Source of the DNA: Saprospiraceae bacterium
Lineage (GTDB): Bacteria; Bacteroidota; Bacteroidia; Chitinophagales; Saprospiraceae
Direction of reading: 5' to 3'
Length of the DNA: 38,937 nt
Assembly: GCA_013214355.1 (NCBI GenBank)
Contig: JABSSL010000046.1
Location: 1 to 38,937, forward strand
Of the stretch, positions 30,819 through 38,937 are shown piece by piece (position 1 is the first letter of the stretch; each line of letters starts with the position of its first letter). The notes under the pieces are model-generated. The model was not told where the DNA came from and did no database searches. It saw only the letters and a program-made list of their open reading frames with translations. A program made the translations under genes and the position numbers.

Positions 30819-32291
30819 TTATGAATCACCAAATAGATCATCATCGTCCAACATATTGGCTAGTAGATCTCTAAAAGATAGACTTGACTCTAGAATATCT
30901 TTATTGATTACATCAAATTCTGCCAAGCCATGTAGCGCTAGCTCCATGTACGGAATCGCATCATCTCCCTTCAATTTTAAACTTGATTCTATCAATTTGC
31001 GCAAACCTGCCACCCCATCAAGGGCTTTCACAAAATCTTTATCACTAGCATCATTCAATAGATCAATACTGTTTCCACCGGCGAACCAAGCACGGATCGT
31101 TCCGTAAGGATCTCTCTCTTGACCTCTCTTCAACTTGTCGGGATTTGGAAAATGATCTAGGAACATCTTCTTAATTGCTCTACCCATCAGCGCCATGGCC
31201 ACATTATAAGGGCCTTCCTGTTCTCCCTCATAAACTAGCTCAATTTTTCCGGTAATTGCAGGGACGATTCCCCAGAAGTCAGTAATTCTAGTCTGGGTTG
31301 CTTTTTCCTTATTGATGAGCATTCTGCGCTCTGCTGTGCTTACTAAGTTTTCATAAGCAGAAATACTTAGCCTTGCAGATACTCCACTTTTTTCGTCAAC
31401 AAACTCACTTTCGCGAGCTTCCATGGCAATTTGCTCCAACAACACCTCCAATAAATCTGGCACCTCTACTCCTTCCTTCTGCTCAGCAGCGAGGGAGGCT
31501 TCTTGTTTGGTGATGGCTAAGGCAATTTCGATGGACTTCGGATAATGCGTTAGAATCTGGCTCTCAATCCTGTCCTTTAGTGGAGTGATGATGCTACCCC
31601 GATTGGTATAATCTTCAGGGTTGGCGGTGAACAAGAATTGGATATCTAATGGCAATCGAAGCTTAAATCCTCGGATCTGGATATCTCCTTCCTGCAACAT
31701 ATTGAAGAGAGAGACCTGAATTCGCGCTTGCAAGTCAGGCAACTCATTGATCACAAAGATGCTACGGTGCGCCCGTGGGACCAACCCGAAATGAATTACC
31801 CGTTCATCAGAATAAGGCAATTTAAGCGTTGCCGCCTTAATTGGATCTACATCTCCAACTAAGTCTGCCACACTTACATCCGGAGTCGCCAGTTTCTCCA
31901 CGTATCTTTCATCACGATGCAGCCACTCGACTGGTGTATCGTCTCCTTTTTCAGCCACCAGATCTATAGCAAATCGAGACATGGGAGCCAAAGGGTCGTC
32001 GTTTAGCTCACTTCCGGCAACAACCGGTATATATTCATCGAGGAGATTGACCAAAAGGCGTGCGATTCTAGTCTTAGCCTGGCCCCTCAATCCTAGCAAT
32101 AGGATGTTGTGACGGGACAATATGGCTCTTTCAATATCAGGGAGTACAGTATCGTCAAATCCAATAATTCCTGAAAAGACTTGCTCCTTTTTTCGCAATT
32201 TATCAATGAGGTTGGCTCTCAATTCTTCCTTCACAGACTTACTCGTATATCCTGAGGCTTTGAGTTGGCCAAGGGTTTTGATATCGTTCAT
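30819..32291 (-). CDS. MoxR-like AAA+ ATPase (magnesium-chelatase subunit-like)
   Basis: 490 aa from the ATG at 32291. The frame extends to 32321, but a -7 box at 32337-32330 would place transcription start around 32324, so the downstream ATG is preferred. The Walker A reads GLRGQAKT (in LLLGLRGQAKTRIA), the Walker B FVINELPDL with Asn-Glu instead of Asp-Glu, and sensor 1 LFTANPEDYTN. This Asn-Glu form is normal for this branch, which also occurs in Actinobacteria. These ATPases usually act with a von Willebrand factor A protein to remodel a client. No VWA gene adjoins here; the next gene is YciO. Client and function are unknown. Confidence 0.85.
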   Translation of the reverse strand: MNDIKTLGQLKASGYTSKSVKEELRANLIDKLRKKEQVFSGIIGFDDTVLPDIERAILSRHNILLLGLRGQAKTRIARLLVNLLDEYIPVVAGSELNDDPLAPMSRFAIDLVAEKGDDTPVEWLHRDERYVEKLATPDVSVADLVGDVDPIKAATLKLPYSDERVIHFGLVPRAHRSIFVINELPDLQARIQVSLFNMLQEGDIQIRGFKLRLPLDIQFLFTANPEDYTNRGSIITPLKDRIESQILTHYPKSIEIALAITKQEASLAAEQKEGVEVPDLLEVLLEQIAMEARESEFVDEKSGVSARLSISAYENLVSTAERRMLINKEKATQTRITDFWGIVPAITGKIELVYEGEQEGPYNVAMALMGRAIKKMFLDHFPNPDKLKRGQERDPYGTIRAWFAGGNSIDLLNDASDKDFVKALDGVAGLRKLIESSLKLKGDDAIPYMELALHGLAEFDVINKDILESSLSFRDLLANMLDDDDLFGDS

Positions 32292-32329
32292 ATTCAAGGT
32301 AACATTAAGAAATGCGTGCAATTATTTTC

Positions 32330-32337
32330 CAAATCTA
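32330..32337 (-). promoter_or_regulatory. candidate -7 box of the MoxR-like/YciO unit
   Basis: TAGATTTG on the minus strand (32337-32330) matches TAnnTTTG. The -33 region reads TATT-like and is weak. Confidence 0.35.
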
Positions 32338-32387
32338 TGTAACAGCTGAAAGTCCTAATAGTTTGGCTATAGCACCGATACTTTAGC

Positions 32388-33725
32388 CTACACCTTCAGG
32401 TCATGCCATTTCTTAGAAAAGAGATACAAGATCGTGATGATAGTAATGGCCAACCAGTAGAAGATTTCCCCGGCCCAGGCCCACGGTAAGCCAGCGTTGG
32501 TATAATTTACAATAGTGTAAATGTAGAGTAGATATCCTACTGCGGCCCAGAATTGGATCTTTAATCCAAAGTAGGTAGCTCCGGTGCCTGCCAATCCATT
32601 GAAAAACACCCCTCCCACGGAGAAGCAAATGAGTACCAAGAGCAGCACAAAAAAAACGGGGCGTGCCTCAGTGATCAAAGACATATCCTCTCCACCCAAT
32701 AAGGGGTACAGAAATTGATGTGGCCAGATGACTACTGGGATGGAAAAAATCAAAGTTGTTATGAGACAAATTTTGGCTGTTTTCCAGATAATAGGAACAA
32801 CTGCCTGACGCTTCTGCTGCCCAATTAAATTACTAACCAGTGTATTGACTCCCGAAGCAAAGCCCCAACAAGGAATAGAAAGAATCAAATACACCATTCT
32901 ACCCAGGTTAGTAATCGCTAGCGGACGCTCACCTAAACCTTCTATGATACTGAAGAAAACAAACCAACTCCCTAGTCCTACCAAAGCCTGCGCAACGATG
33001 GGGCTAGCCAAATTGAACTGCATCCTAATAAGTTTCAGGTCAATTTTCGGTAAGTTAAATAATCGGTATTCCCTGGCTTCTTTATCAAATAGGATATAGA
33101 TGGCAAAGACAATAAAGGCCACCACCTCGGCTATTGTACTGGCCAAACCTGCACCTGCGATACCCATGGCGGGTAATCCCCACTTCCCGAAAATCAATCC
33201 ATAATTCAGGACGATATTGACGATAGCTAAGATTGCCGTATCAACGATAATGAAGCTAGTTCGGGCTACTCCTGTGTAGAGGGCGATTATAGCTACTCCA
33301 ACATAAGAAAAGAAAACACCATAAGACCGGTAATTGAGGTATTCCAAACTCTTTTCTAAAATGAGTTCAGAATTCACGAATAAGGAGAAGAAGTAGTAAC
33401 AACCAAACTGCATGAAGATAAAAAGCACGATGGATAGGCCAAATTCGTAGTAAGTCATCGCGTAAAAGGTGCGACCTACTTCCTCTTTCTTCCCCTCTCC
33501 CATTCGCCGGGCGATCATAATTTGTCCGCCTTTCGAAAAACCAAATCCGATGGCTGCCACAACCAGATAAAATACACCGACAAACCCAATAGCTGCAAAA
33601 TCAATCTCACTCAAGTGGTACAAGAAAACACTATCACTCAAAGCCACGACATTCTGCGCCGCGCTACCGAGCATAATTGGGGCTGAAATGGAAAGAATTT
33701 GACGGTATGAAGTTTTCACCTGCAT
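32388..33725 (-). CDS. MATE-family multidrug/cation efflux transporter
   Basis: 445 aa from the ATG at 33725; a TTG three codons upstream would add MPR but has no advantage. Twelve hydrophobic segments span the length, the normal MATE number. Typical features are SAPIMLGSAAQNVVALSDSVF in the first helices and GIAGAGLASTIAEV around 195-210, at the centre of the inverted repeat. MATE proteins export organic cations or drugs against Na+ or H+ influx through the inner membrane; the substrate is unknown. A TACATTTGC box ends only five bases before the ATG, so the message may be almost leaderless. Confidence 0.92.
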   Translation of the reverse strand: MQVKTSYRQILSISAPIMLGSAAQNVVALSDSVFLYHLSEIDFAAIGFVGVFYLVVAAIGFGFSKGGQIMIARRMGEGKKEEVGRTFYAMTYYEFGLSIVLFIFMQFGCYYFFSLFVNSELILEKSLEYLNYRSYGVFFSYVGVAIIALYTGVARTSFIIVDTAILAIVNIVLNYGLIFGKWGLPAMGIAGAGLASTIAEVVAFIVFAIYILFDKEAREYRLFNLPKIDLKLIRMQFNLASPIVAQALVGLGSWFVFFSIIEGLGERPLAITNLGRMVYLILSIPCWGFASGVNTLVSNLIGQQKRQAVVPIIWKTAKICLITTLIFSIPVVIWPHQFLYPLLGGEDMSLITEARPVFFVLLLVLICFSVGGVFFNGLAGTGATYFGLKIQFWAAVGYLLYIYTIVNYTNAGLPWAWAGEIFYWLAITIITILYLFSKKWHDLKV

Positions 33726-33731
33726 GCGGGG

Positions 33732-33739
33732 CAAATGTA
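33732..33739 (-). promoter_or_regulatory. -7 box just before the MATE start codon
   Basis: TACATTTG on the minus strand (33739-33732) is a full -7 match, six bases upstream of the ATG at 33725. Transcription would start at or just before the ATG. A -33 TTTG is not evident upstream, where a poly-A run lies. Confidence 0.4.
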
Positions 33740-34229
33740 ATTTTTTTTTCTTGAACTTAATCTAAGAATTAGATGAGTGGCGTTTTCCTACTCAACAAAT
33801 AGATTTCGTACCCAAATTGTTTGACGTATAATTCCTCTTTCCGTCATCTTTCGAACATATTTTTTCCCCAACCGGCAAAAAGTAGGGACTAAAAAGCAGT
33901 GGAGCCCTTGTCCATTGATGCAGTTTAGTATTCCACTTACACATTCGTTACCAATGACTTATGTGCTTACAAAAACACATATGTAGCCAAATTTCTTTCA
34001 AGTTTCGAATTAAACTAAATCCAAAAGGCAGCTGTTTAATAGGCCAGGTGAGGAATTTTATTTCAATTATTATTCTTAGTGTATGTGTGAGGATTATACT
34101 TTTCTCCTGCAAAAGCGATCACCAAACGTACACTTAGTCAAATAAAAACCTATACTTGCGAGTTCAAAAAGGAAAGCAGTACTTAGATTCTTAACAGTCG
34201 TTCATAAAAAGAGAAAGTCAAACTATTTT
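33740..34229. other. 490-bp intergenic region without a recognisable gene
   Basis: The sequence between the divergent MATE and protease genes is AT-rich. I find no open frame of credible length, no tRNA and no strong hairpin; the best inverted repeat is TATGTG/CACATA (33960-33965 with 33976-33981), which is weak. A -7-like TATACTTG lies at 34151-34158 (one mismatch to TAnnTTTG), about 70 bases before the protease ATG, with no clear -33 partner. It could serve the protease. Confidence 0.5.
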
Positions 34230-36299
34230 ATGGAAAGCAAATTGTATTCCAATCAAGACCTAAGCCAACCTCGCGCTGAAAAGATTCGGAAAGAGACTGA
34301 GATTCACGGTCACACATTAGTAGACAACTACTACTGGCTTAATGATCGAGAAAACCCAAAAGTAATAGATTATCTCAAGGCAGAAAACGACTACACTGCC
34401 AAGAAAATGAAGCACTTAGATGGCTTCAAAGAAGATCTATTTCAAGAAATTAAGGGGAGAATCAAAGAGCAGGATGAATCCGTCCCCTACAAGGACAACG
34501 GATATTTCTACATTACCAAATATGAAGAAGGACTGGAATACCCAATTCATACTCGGAAAAAAGAAAGCCTGAAGGCTCCGGAAGAACTACTCCTAGATGT
34601 GAACCAGTTAGCAAAGGACAAAAGCTATTATTCCGCTGCGGGACTGTCCGTTAGTCCTGACAATAAAATCCTGGCGTTTGGTGAGGATGTGGTTTCTCGA
34701 AGAATCTATACGATCCGGTTTAAAAACCTGGAGACTGGTGAGTGGATAGCCGATAAAATTCCGAATACAACCGGCAAAGCCGTTTGGGCTAATGATAATA
34801 AGACCGTCTTTTATTCCGTAAAAGACGAAACCTTGCGATCCTACAAGATCTTTAAACATCGTTTAGGTGAGTCTGTAGAAAACGATGAGGAGGTATTCCA
34901 TGAAAAGGATGAAACCTTCAACACCTACGTGTACAAGACTAAGTCCGAAAAGTATATTGTAATTGCTTCCTTCCAAACCGTAAGTTCCGAATACCAAGTC
35001 CTAAACGCCGATACACCTGATGCAGACTTTCGCATCTTACAGCCTCGAGAGCGCAAACTAGAATACGATATTGCTCATTATGAGGACAAGTTTTATGTCC
35101 GAACCAACTTGGATGCTCAAAATTTCCGTTTGATGGTCACGCCTGAGGATCAAGGTCATAAGGCTTCATGGACGGAAGTAATCCCGCACCGGGACGATGT
35201 TCTACTCGAGGATATGGACATCTTCAAAGATTATCTGGTGCTGTCTGAAAGAAAAGAAGGCATTACCCAATTGCGGGTGATTCCAAATGAGGGAGAAGAG
35301 CATTACATCAGTTTTGGCGAAAAAGCCTACATGGCGTATACGAGTATCAACCTAGAATTTGACACCCCCGTCCTTAGGATTGGATACCAATCTCTAACGA
35401 CTCCCCAGACTACGCATGATTATCATATGCAGGCCCGAGAATTTACCCTGTTAAAACAGAAGGAAGTGCTCGGAGGATTCAATAAAGAAGACTATAGATC
35501 TGAACGAGTATATGCTACGGCCAGAGATGGAGTGAAAGTGCCTATTTCGATTGTCTACCACAAGGACTTTAAGAAAGATGGCACTAATCCTGTACTGCTT
35601 TACGGGTATGGTTCTTATGGTGCAAGTATGGATCCTAGTTTCGGATTTGCTCGCTTAAGTCTGCTCAATCGAGGAATGGCTTTTGCTATAGCCCATATTC
35701 GCGGAGGGGAAGAAATGGGCAGGCATTGGTACGATAATGGCAAATTGCTTAAAAAGAAAAACACCTTCTACGATTTTATTGATTGTGGCAAATTTCTAGT
35801 GGAGGAGCAGTACGCGGCAGAAGATCAACTATACGCGATGGGAGGTAGTGCCGGTGGCCTACTGATGGGTGCCGTCATGAACTTGGAACCTAAGATGTGG
35901 AAAGGCATCGTAGCAGCAGTCCCTTTCGTAGATGTGATCAATACCATGCTAGATGAAAGTATTCCCTTGACTACCGGTGAATTTGATGAATGGGGAAATC
36001 CTAAAGTCGAGAAATTCTTTGACTATATCTTCTCCTATTCTCCGTACGATCAAGTGGAGGCAAAAGATTATCCAGCTACGCTAGTCACCACCGGCTTGCA
36101 TGATTCGCAAGTTCAATACTGGGAACCTGCTAAATGGGTAGCTAAACTCAGGGAAGTAAAGACCGATAAGAACCCCCTCTTACTTCATACCAACATGGAT
36201 GCTGGTCATGGTGGAGCTTCAGGTCGCTTTCAGCGAATCAAGGAAGTGGCTCGTGAATATGCTTTTCTTTTAGACTTAGCTGGCAGATCTGGCTGCTAA
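34230..36299 (+). CDS. oligopeptidase B-like prolyl oligopeptidase (S9A)
   Basis: 689 aa, the length of bacterial oligopeptidase B. An N-terminal seven-bladed propeller (about 75-410) restricts access to small peptides. The C-terminal alpha/beta-hydrolase carries the catalytic triad: Ser540 in MGGSAGG, Asp625 in GLHDSQ and His660 in DAGHGG. YGSYGASMDPSF and FAIAHIRGGEEMGRHWY are strong S9A blocks. Oligopeptidase B cuts after Lys or Arg and prolyl oligopeptidase after Pro; sequence alone does not settle specificity. There is no signal peptide, so it is probably cytoplasmic. The long 5' region (33740-34229) is otherwise empty. The gene converges with the first cysteine desulfurase. Confidence 0.93.
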   Translation: MESKLYSNQDLSQPRAEKIRKETEIHGHTLVDNYYWLNDRENPKVIDYLKAENDYTAKKMKHLDGFKEDLFQEIKGRIKEQDESVPYKDNGYFYITKYEEGLEYPIHTRKKESLKAPEELLLDVNQLAKDKSYYSAAGLSVSPDNKILAFGEDVVSRRIYTIRFKNLETGEWIADKIPNTTGKAVWANDNKTVFYSVKDETLRSYKIFKHRLGESVENDEEVFHEKDETFNTYVYKTKSEKYIVIASFQTVSSEYQVLNADTPDADFRILQPRERKLEYDIAHYEDKFYVRTNLDAQNFRLMVTPEDQGHKASWTEVIPHRDDVLLEDMDIFKDYLVLSERKEGITQLRVIPNEGEEHYISFGEKAYMAYTSINLEFDTPVLRIGYQSLTTPQTTHDYHMQAREFTLLKQKEVLGGFNKEDYRSERVYATARDGVKVPISIVYHKDFKKDGTNPVLLYGYGSYGASMDPSFGFARLSLLNRGMAFAIAHIRGGEEMGRHWYDNGKLLKKKNTFYDFIDCGKFLVEEQYAAEDQLYAMGGSAGGLLMGAVMNLEPKMWKGIVAAVPFVDVINTMLDESIPLTTGEFDEWGNPKVEKFFDYIFSYSPYDQVEAKDYPATLVTTGLHDSQVQYWEPAKWVAKLREVKTDKNPLLLHTNMDAGHGGASGRFQRIKEVAREYAFLLDLAGRSGC

Positions 36300-36308
36300 G
36301 CTTTTAAT

Positions 36309-36362
36309 CTGTATCTGCCTAATGGACAGGAAAACAAACGCTTTTCTATTAGACAGATACAG
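36309..36362. terminator. inverted repeat between convergent gene ends
   Basis: A 15-bp stem with one mismatch (36309-36323 with 36348-36362) and a 24-base loop begins 10 bases after the protease stop. Its right arm overlaps the last codons of the converging cysteine desulfurase. It could end transcription from the left, but the long loop makes it a weaker candidate than the other hairpins here. Confidence 0.4.
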
Positions 36363-37488
36363 GCTCTAATATTTCCTTTAGCTTTTTAACCACATAATCT
36401 ACCTCAGCGATCGTATTATGATGAGAGAAGCTGAAGCGAATGGTTTTGCGCAGAGAATCTGGCATCAAGGTAGCTAGTACATGAGATACAGTTTCAGCCC
36501 CGGAACTACAAGCGCTTCCACCTGAAACGCTAATACCGGCAATGTCCAAGTTGAGCAATAAAAGATCAGCCTTAGGTGAGGGCGGGAAGCTGACGCTTAG
36601 CACCTTGTAATGACCATTTTCAGGATCTCCGTTCAATTCAATTTCAGGAACAGCCCTTTGCAGTTCTTGCAAGAAATAAGCGCTTATTTCCTTCGTCTTA
36701 GCCCTTCGATCTTCTAGATTATCGTAGGCCAGCTGTAGCGCCTTAGCCAGTCCTACAATTCCATAGATGTTCTCGGTGCCCGCACGCATATTTCTTTCCT
36801 GAGATCCCCCATTCATCAATGGTTTTATTTGATGATCACTATTGATGTAGATAAAACCTACGCCCTTAGGGCCGTAGAACTTATGCGCAGCTGCACTGAT
36901 GAAGGCAGCTGGCGTCTTAGTAAGATCAAATGGGTAATACCCCATCGTCTGTACAGTATCGGAATGGAATAGAACATCATGTTCTTGACAAAGCTGGGAC
37001 ACCTCCTCAAAATCGATCATTAAGCCCAATTCATTATTGGAATGCATGAGCGAAACCATGGTTTTGGGTCCGGGTTCTGCCAACAGAGATCTCAAGGCCT
37101 CCATGTCCGGCAATCCTTTCGCACTAAGCGGAACTTGTACCACTTCGACTTGATCTGTTTCTGCCAAGCGATCCAAGGACGCAATCACACAATGATGTTC
37201 CAAAGGAGAACTAATAATCCTACGAACGCCCAGGTCTCGTACTGCCCCTTTCAAAGCCATGTTATTAGATTCGGTTCCGCCGGAAGTAAAGAAGATCTCT
37301 CCGATAGATACATTCAGCAACTTTGCCACCGTTCGACGAGCCTGTTCCACCACCGTCCTAGCCGTCCGGCCCTCCTGGTGAATGGAAGATGGATTACCGA
37401 AATGTTGTTTCATACTTTCTACCATGACCTCCATGACTTCCGGGTCGATGGGGGTGGTAGAGGCGTGATCAAAAAAGACTCGATCCAT
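36349..37488 (-). CDS. cysteine desulfurase (NifS/IscS type)
   Basis: 379 aa, the usual size for NifS/IscS group I enzymes. It takes sulfur from cysteine as a persulfide for Fe-S clusters or tRNA thiolation. The PLP-binding region includes FFTSGGTESNNMALKG and SPLEHHC (around 67-100). The Schiff-base lysine is Lys203 in SAAAHKFYGPKG. The persulfide cysteine is Cys327 in SGGSACSSGAETVSHVL, the loop typical of group I enzymes. No iscU, iscA or thiI neighbour is present, so it may serve tRNA thiolation or a stand-alone role; this is inference. It lies 45 bases downstream of another class V enzyme on the same strand and is probably in one transcript with it. Confidence 0.93.
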   Translation of the reverse strand: MDRVFFDHASTTPIDPEVMEVMVESMKQHFGNPSSIHQEGRTARTVVEQARRTVAKLLNVSIGEIFFTSGGTESNNMALKGAVRDLGVRRIISSPLEHHCVIASLDRLAETDQVEVVQVPLSAKGLPDMEALRSLLAEPGPKTMVSLMHSNNELGLMIDFEEVSQLCQEHDVLFHSDTVQTMGYYPFDLTKTPAAFISAAAHKFYGPKGVGFIYINSDHQIKPLMNGGSQERNMRAGTENIYGIVGLAKALQLAYDNLEDRRAKTKEISAYFLQELQRAVPEIELNGDPENGHYKVLSVSFPPSPKADLLLLNLDIAGISVSGGSACSSGAETVSHVLATLMPDSLRKTIRFSFSHHNTIAEVDYVVKKLKEILEPVSV

Positions 37489-37533
37489 GCTATTTTCTTT
37501 ACTAAATCAGTTCAAGGATTAAACGTACTGTAA

Positions 37534-38937
37534 TCAATCAACGAGAGAAGCACCAAACCACTTTTCCACCAACTCAGCTTCCACCCCAACATCATGTTTA
37601 TGAGTAAATTCGTTGGTCTGAATATCGTATTGGTATTCCTTAGCCCACTCTTCGTGATGTTGCGCCAACTGTTCGATTGCATATACGATTTGCTCTACCT
37701 CCTTGTCACTCGTGACCGGATGGATGGACATCCGAATCCAACCGGGTTTAGCAGAAAGGTTGCCATAGCTAATCTCATCTGTGATCTGCCTGGAAGCGGG
37801 TTGACTTACATTCAACAGATAATGTCCGTAAGTACCGGCACAGGAGCAGCCTCCTCGGACCTGAACACCAAAGTGATCATTTAGCAGCTTAACGCCTAGG
37901 TTGTAGTGTAGATCATCTATATAAAAGGAAACCACTCCTAATCGTTCCCGATGCTGATCTGCCAGAATATGTAAATTAGGAATCTTATCCAATCGCCCCC
38001 ATACCTTATTCAATAATTCCTTTTCTCTTGCTAATATTCGCTCTACGCCCATTTCGGCCTTCAGCTTCATGCAAAGTGCTACCCGCATAGTCTGTAGAAA
38101 AGATGGAGTTCCACCATCTTCACGAGTCTCAATTTCTTCAATATATTTATGTTCCCCCCATGGATTGGTCCAGTCTACCGTACCACCACCAGGATTATCA
38201 GGCACTTGGTTTTTATACAGCTTTGCATCAAAGACTAGAATTCCGGAGGAACCGGGCCCTCCTAAGAATTTATGTGGAGAAAAATAAATGGCATCTAAAT
38301 GTTGCTCCTCCCGCTCCGGTCGCATAACAATATCAATGTAAGGTGCGGAACAGGCAAAATCCACGAAACACAAACCTCCAACTGCATGGATAGCCTCTGC
38401 TACCTCATAATAAGGTGTCTTTAGGCCTGTTACATTAGAGCAAGAAGTAATAGCCGCAATTTTCACCGGGCGATCTTTATACAATTGCAAAAGACTTTCG
38501 AAATGCTCAAGACACATTAAACCATCTTCATTCGGCTTGATCACTTCCACATCAGCAATGGTCTCCAACCAGGAAGTTTGATTGCTATGATGCTCCATAT
38601 GACTCACAAACACAATAGGGCGATCCTCTGGCTTCAACTTAATCTTCCTTCGGAAGCGTTCATGAATCTTTAGTCCCAAAATACGTTGAAACTTATTCAC
38701 GACCCCGGTCATTCCAGAGTTGGAGGAGATGAGCACATCAGATGCATTTGCACCAACTTGTTCTTTGATATAGGTCTTAGCGTGATGATAAGCCATGGTC
38801 ATGGAACAGCCAGTGATCGTGGTCTCTGTATGCGTGTTACCCACAAATGGGGCGATTTCCTCAGCCATCAACTTCTCAATTGGACCATACAGTCTTCCAC
38901 TGGCTGTCCAATCCGCATAGATAATGGGTTTATTGCC
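37534..38937 (-). CDS. aminotransferase class V/cysteine-desulfurase-type enzyme (N-terminus cut by window edge)
   Basis: The frame is open to the right edge, giving 467 residues and no start in the window; it still reads IIYADWTASGRLY near its visible N-terminus, a typical class V opening. An internal ATG at 38868 is therefore not the real start. Motifs include SSNSGMTGVVNK, VFVSHMEHHSNQTSW, and the probable PLP lysine in YFSPHKFLGGPGSSG. A Cys-containing loop, VRGGCSCAGTYGHYLL, fills the place of the persulfide cysteine in cysteine desulfurases. The whole is longer than IscS, with insertions before and after the active site, so it belongs to a different class V branch (CsdA/SufS-like or selenocysteine lyase-like). 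Substrate is unconfirmed. It is co-directional with the IscS-type gene 45 bp downstream. Confidence 0.88.
   Translation of the reverse strand, partial: GNKPIIYADWTASGRLYGPIEKLMAEEIAPFVGNTHTETTITGCSMTMAYHHAKTYIKEQVGANASDVLISSNSGMTGVVNKFQRILGLKIHERFRRKIKLKPEDRPIVFVSHMEHHSNQTSWLETIADVEVIKPNEDGLMCLEHFESLLQLYKDRPVKIAAITSCSNVTGLKTPYYEVAEAIHAVGGLCFVDFACSAPYIDIVMRPEREEQHLDAIYFSPHKFLGGPGSSGILVFDAKLYKNQVPDNPGGGTVDWTNPWGEHKYIEEIETREDGGTPSFLQTMRVALCMKLKAEMGVERILAREKELLNKVWGRLDKIPNLHILADQHRERLGVVSFYIDDLHYNLGVKLLNDHFGVQVRGGCSCAGTYGHYLLNVSQPASRQITDEISYGNLSAKPGWIRMSIHPVTSDKEVEQIVYAIEQLAQHHEEWAKEYQYDIQTNEFTHKHDVGVEAELVEKWFGASLVD

Noticed and set aside
33960-33981. TATGTG/CACATA inverted repeat before the protease gene
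   Set aside because: Six-base stem with a ten-base loop; expected by chance in AT-rich DNA.
38868-38871. Start of the last gene inside the window
   Set aside because: The frame stays open to the edge and the conserved YADWTASGRLY lies upstream of it, so the gene is truncated by the window.

Overview
The window reads as a chromosomal segment of a Bacteroidota bacterium, most likely from the Saprospiria (Lewinella/Haliscomenobacter-like). That placement is inference from gene content: a long NusB (313 aa), a BT_3928-type DoxX/thioredoxin-fold fusion, an OmpA protein with thrombospondin type 3 calcium repeats, a TonB receptor with a carboxypeptidase-regulatory N-terminal domain, and several promoters of the TTTG-N19-21-TAnnTTTG type used by Bacteroidota. 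Coding density is high. I see no tRNA, rRNA, IS element, prophage or CRISPR array. Most of the window is ordinary core metabolism and envelope biology.

Layout. 1-3770: the tail of a probable LysM protein, then a PfkB-family sugar kinase facing away from a GH31 alpha-glucosidase. The kinase has lost its catalytic Asp. 3796-10198: acyl-CoA synthetase, YidC insertase, GMP reductase and a class I aminotransferase. 10382-13248: a lipoprotein, then a two-gene unit in which an inner-membrane-anchored double OmpA-like protein precedes a membrane-anchored coiled-coil protein with two helix-hairpin-helix modules. 13249-13702 is a 454-bp gap with a startless open frame and a good promoter for ffh. 13703-17962: Ffh (SRP54) and an M16 metallopeptidase. 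17981-26287: a class I-type photolyase and a DASH-type cryptochrome bracket a TPR lipoprotein, an OmpA/TSP3 protein, NusB and the BT_3928-type protein. 26568-30070: a SCO1 copper chaperone, a lipoprotein cytochrome c and a TonB-dependent receptor. 30189-33725: a YciO/Sua5-family protein, a MoxR-like AAA+ ATPase and a MATE transporter. 34230-38937: an oligopeptidase B-like protease and two different class V cysteine-desulfurase-type enzymes in tandem; the second runs off the right edge.

How the genes work together. YidC and Ffh serve membrane-protein biogenesis. SCO1 and the cytochrome c belong to respiratory electron transport. The two OmpA-type proteins and the lipoproteins belong to the envelope. 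The two flavoprotein photolyase-family genes suggest a sunlit habitat. The strongest candidates for unusual biology are the HhH/OmpA membrane pair (11371-13248) and the PfkB homologue whose GAGD motif reads GAGH. I did not find a clearly new multi-gene defence or mobile system.
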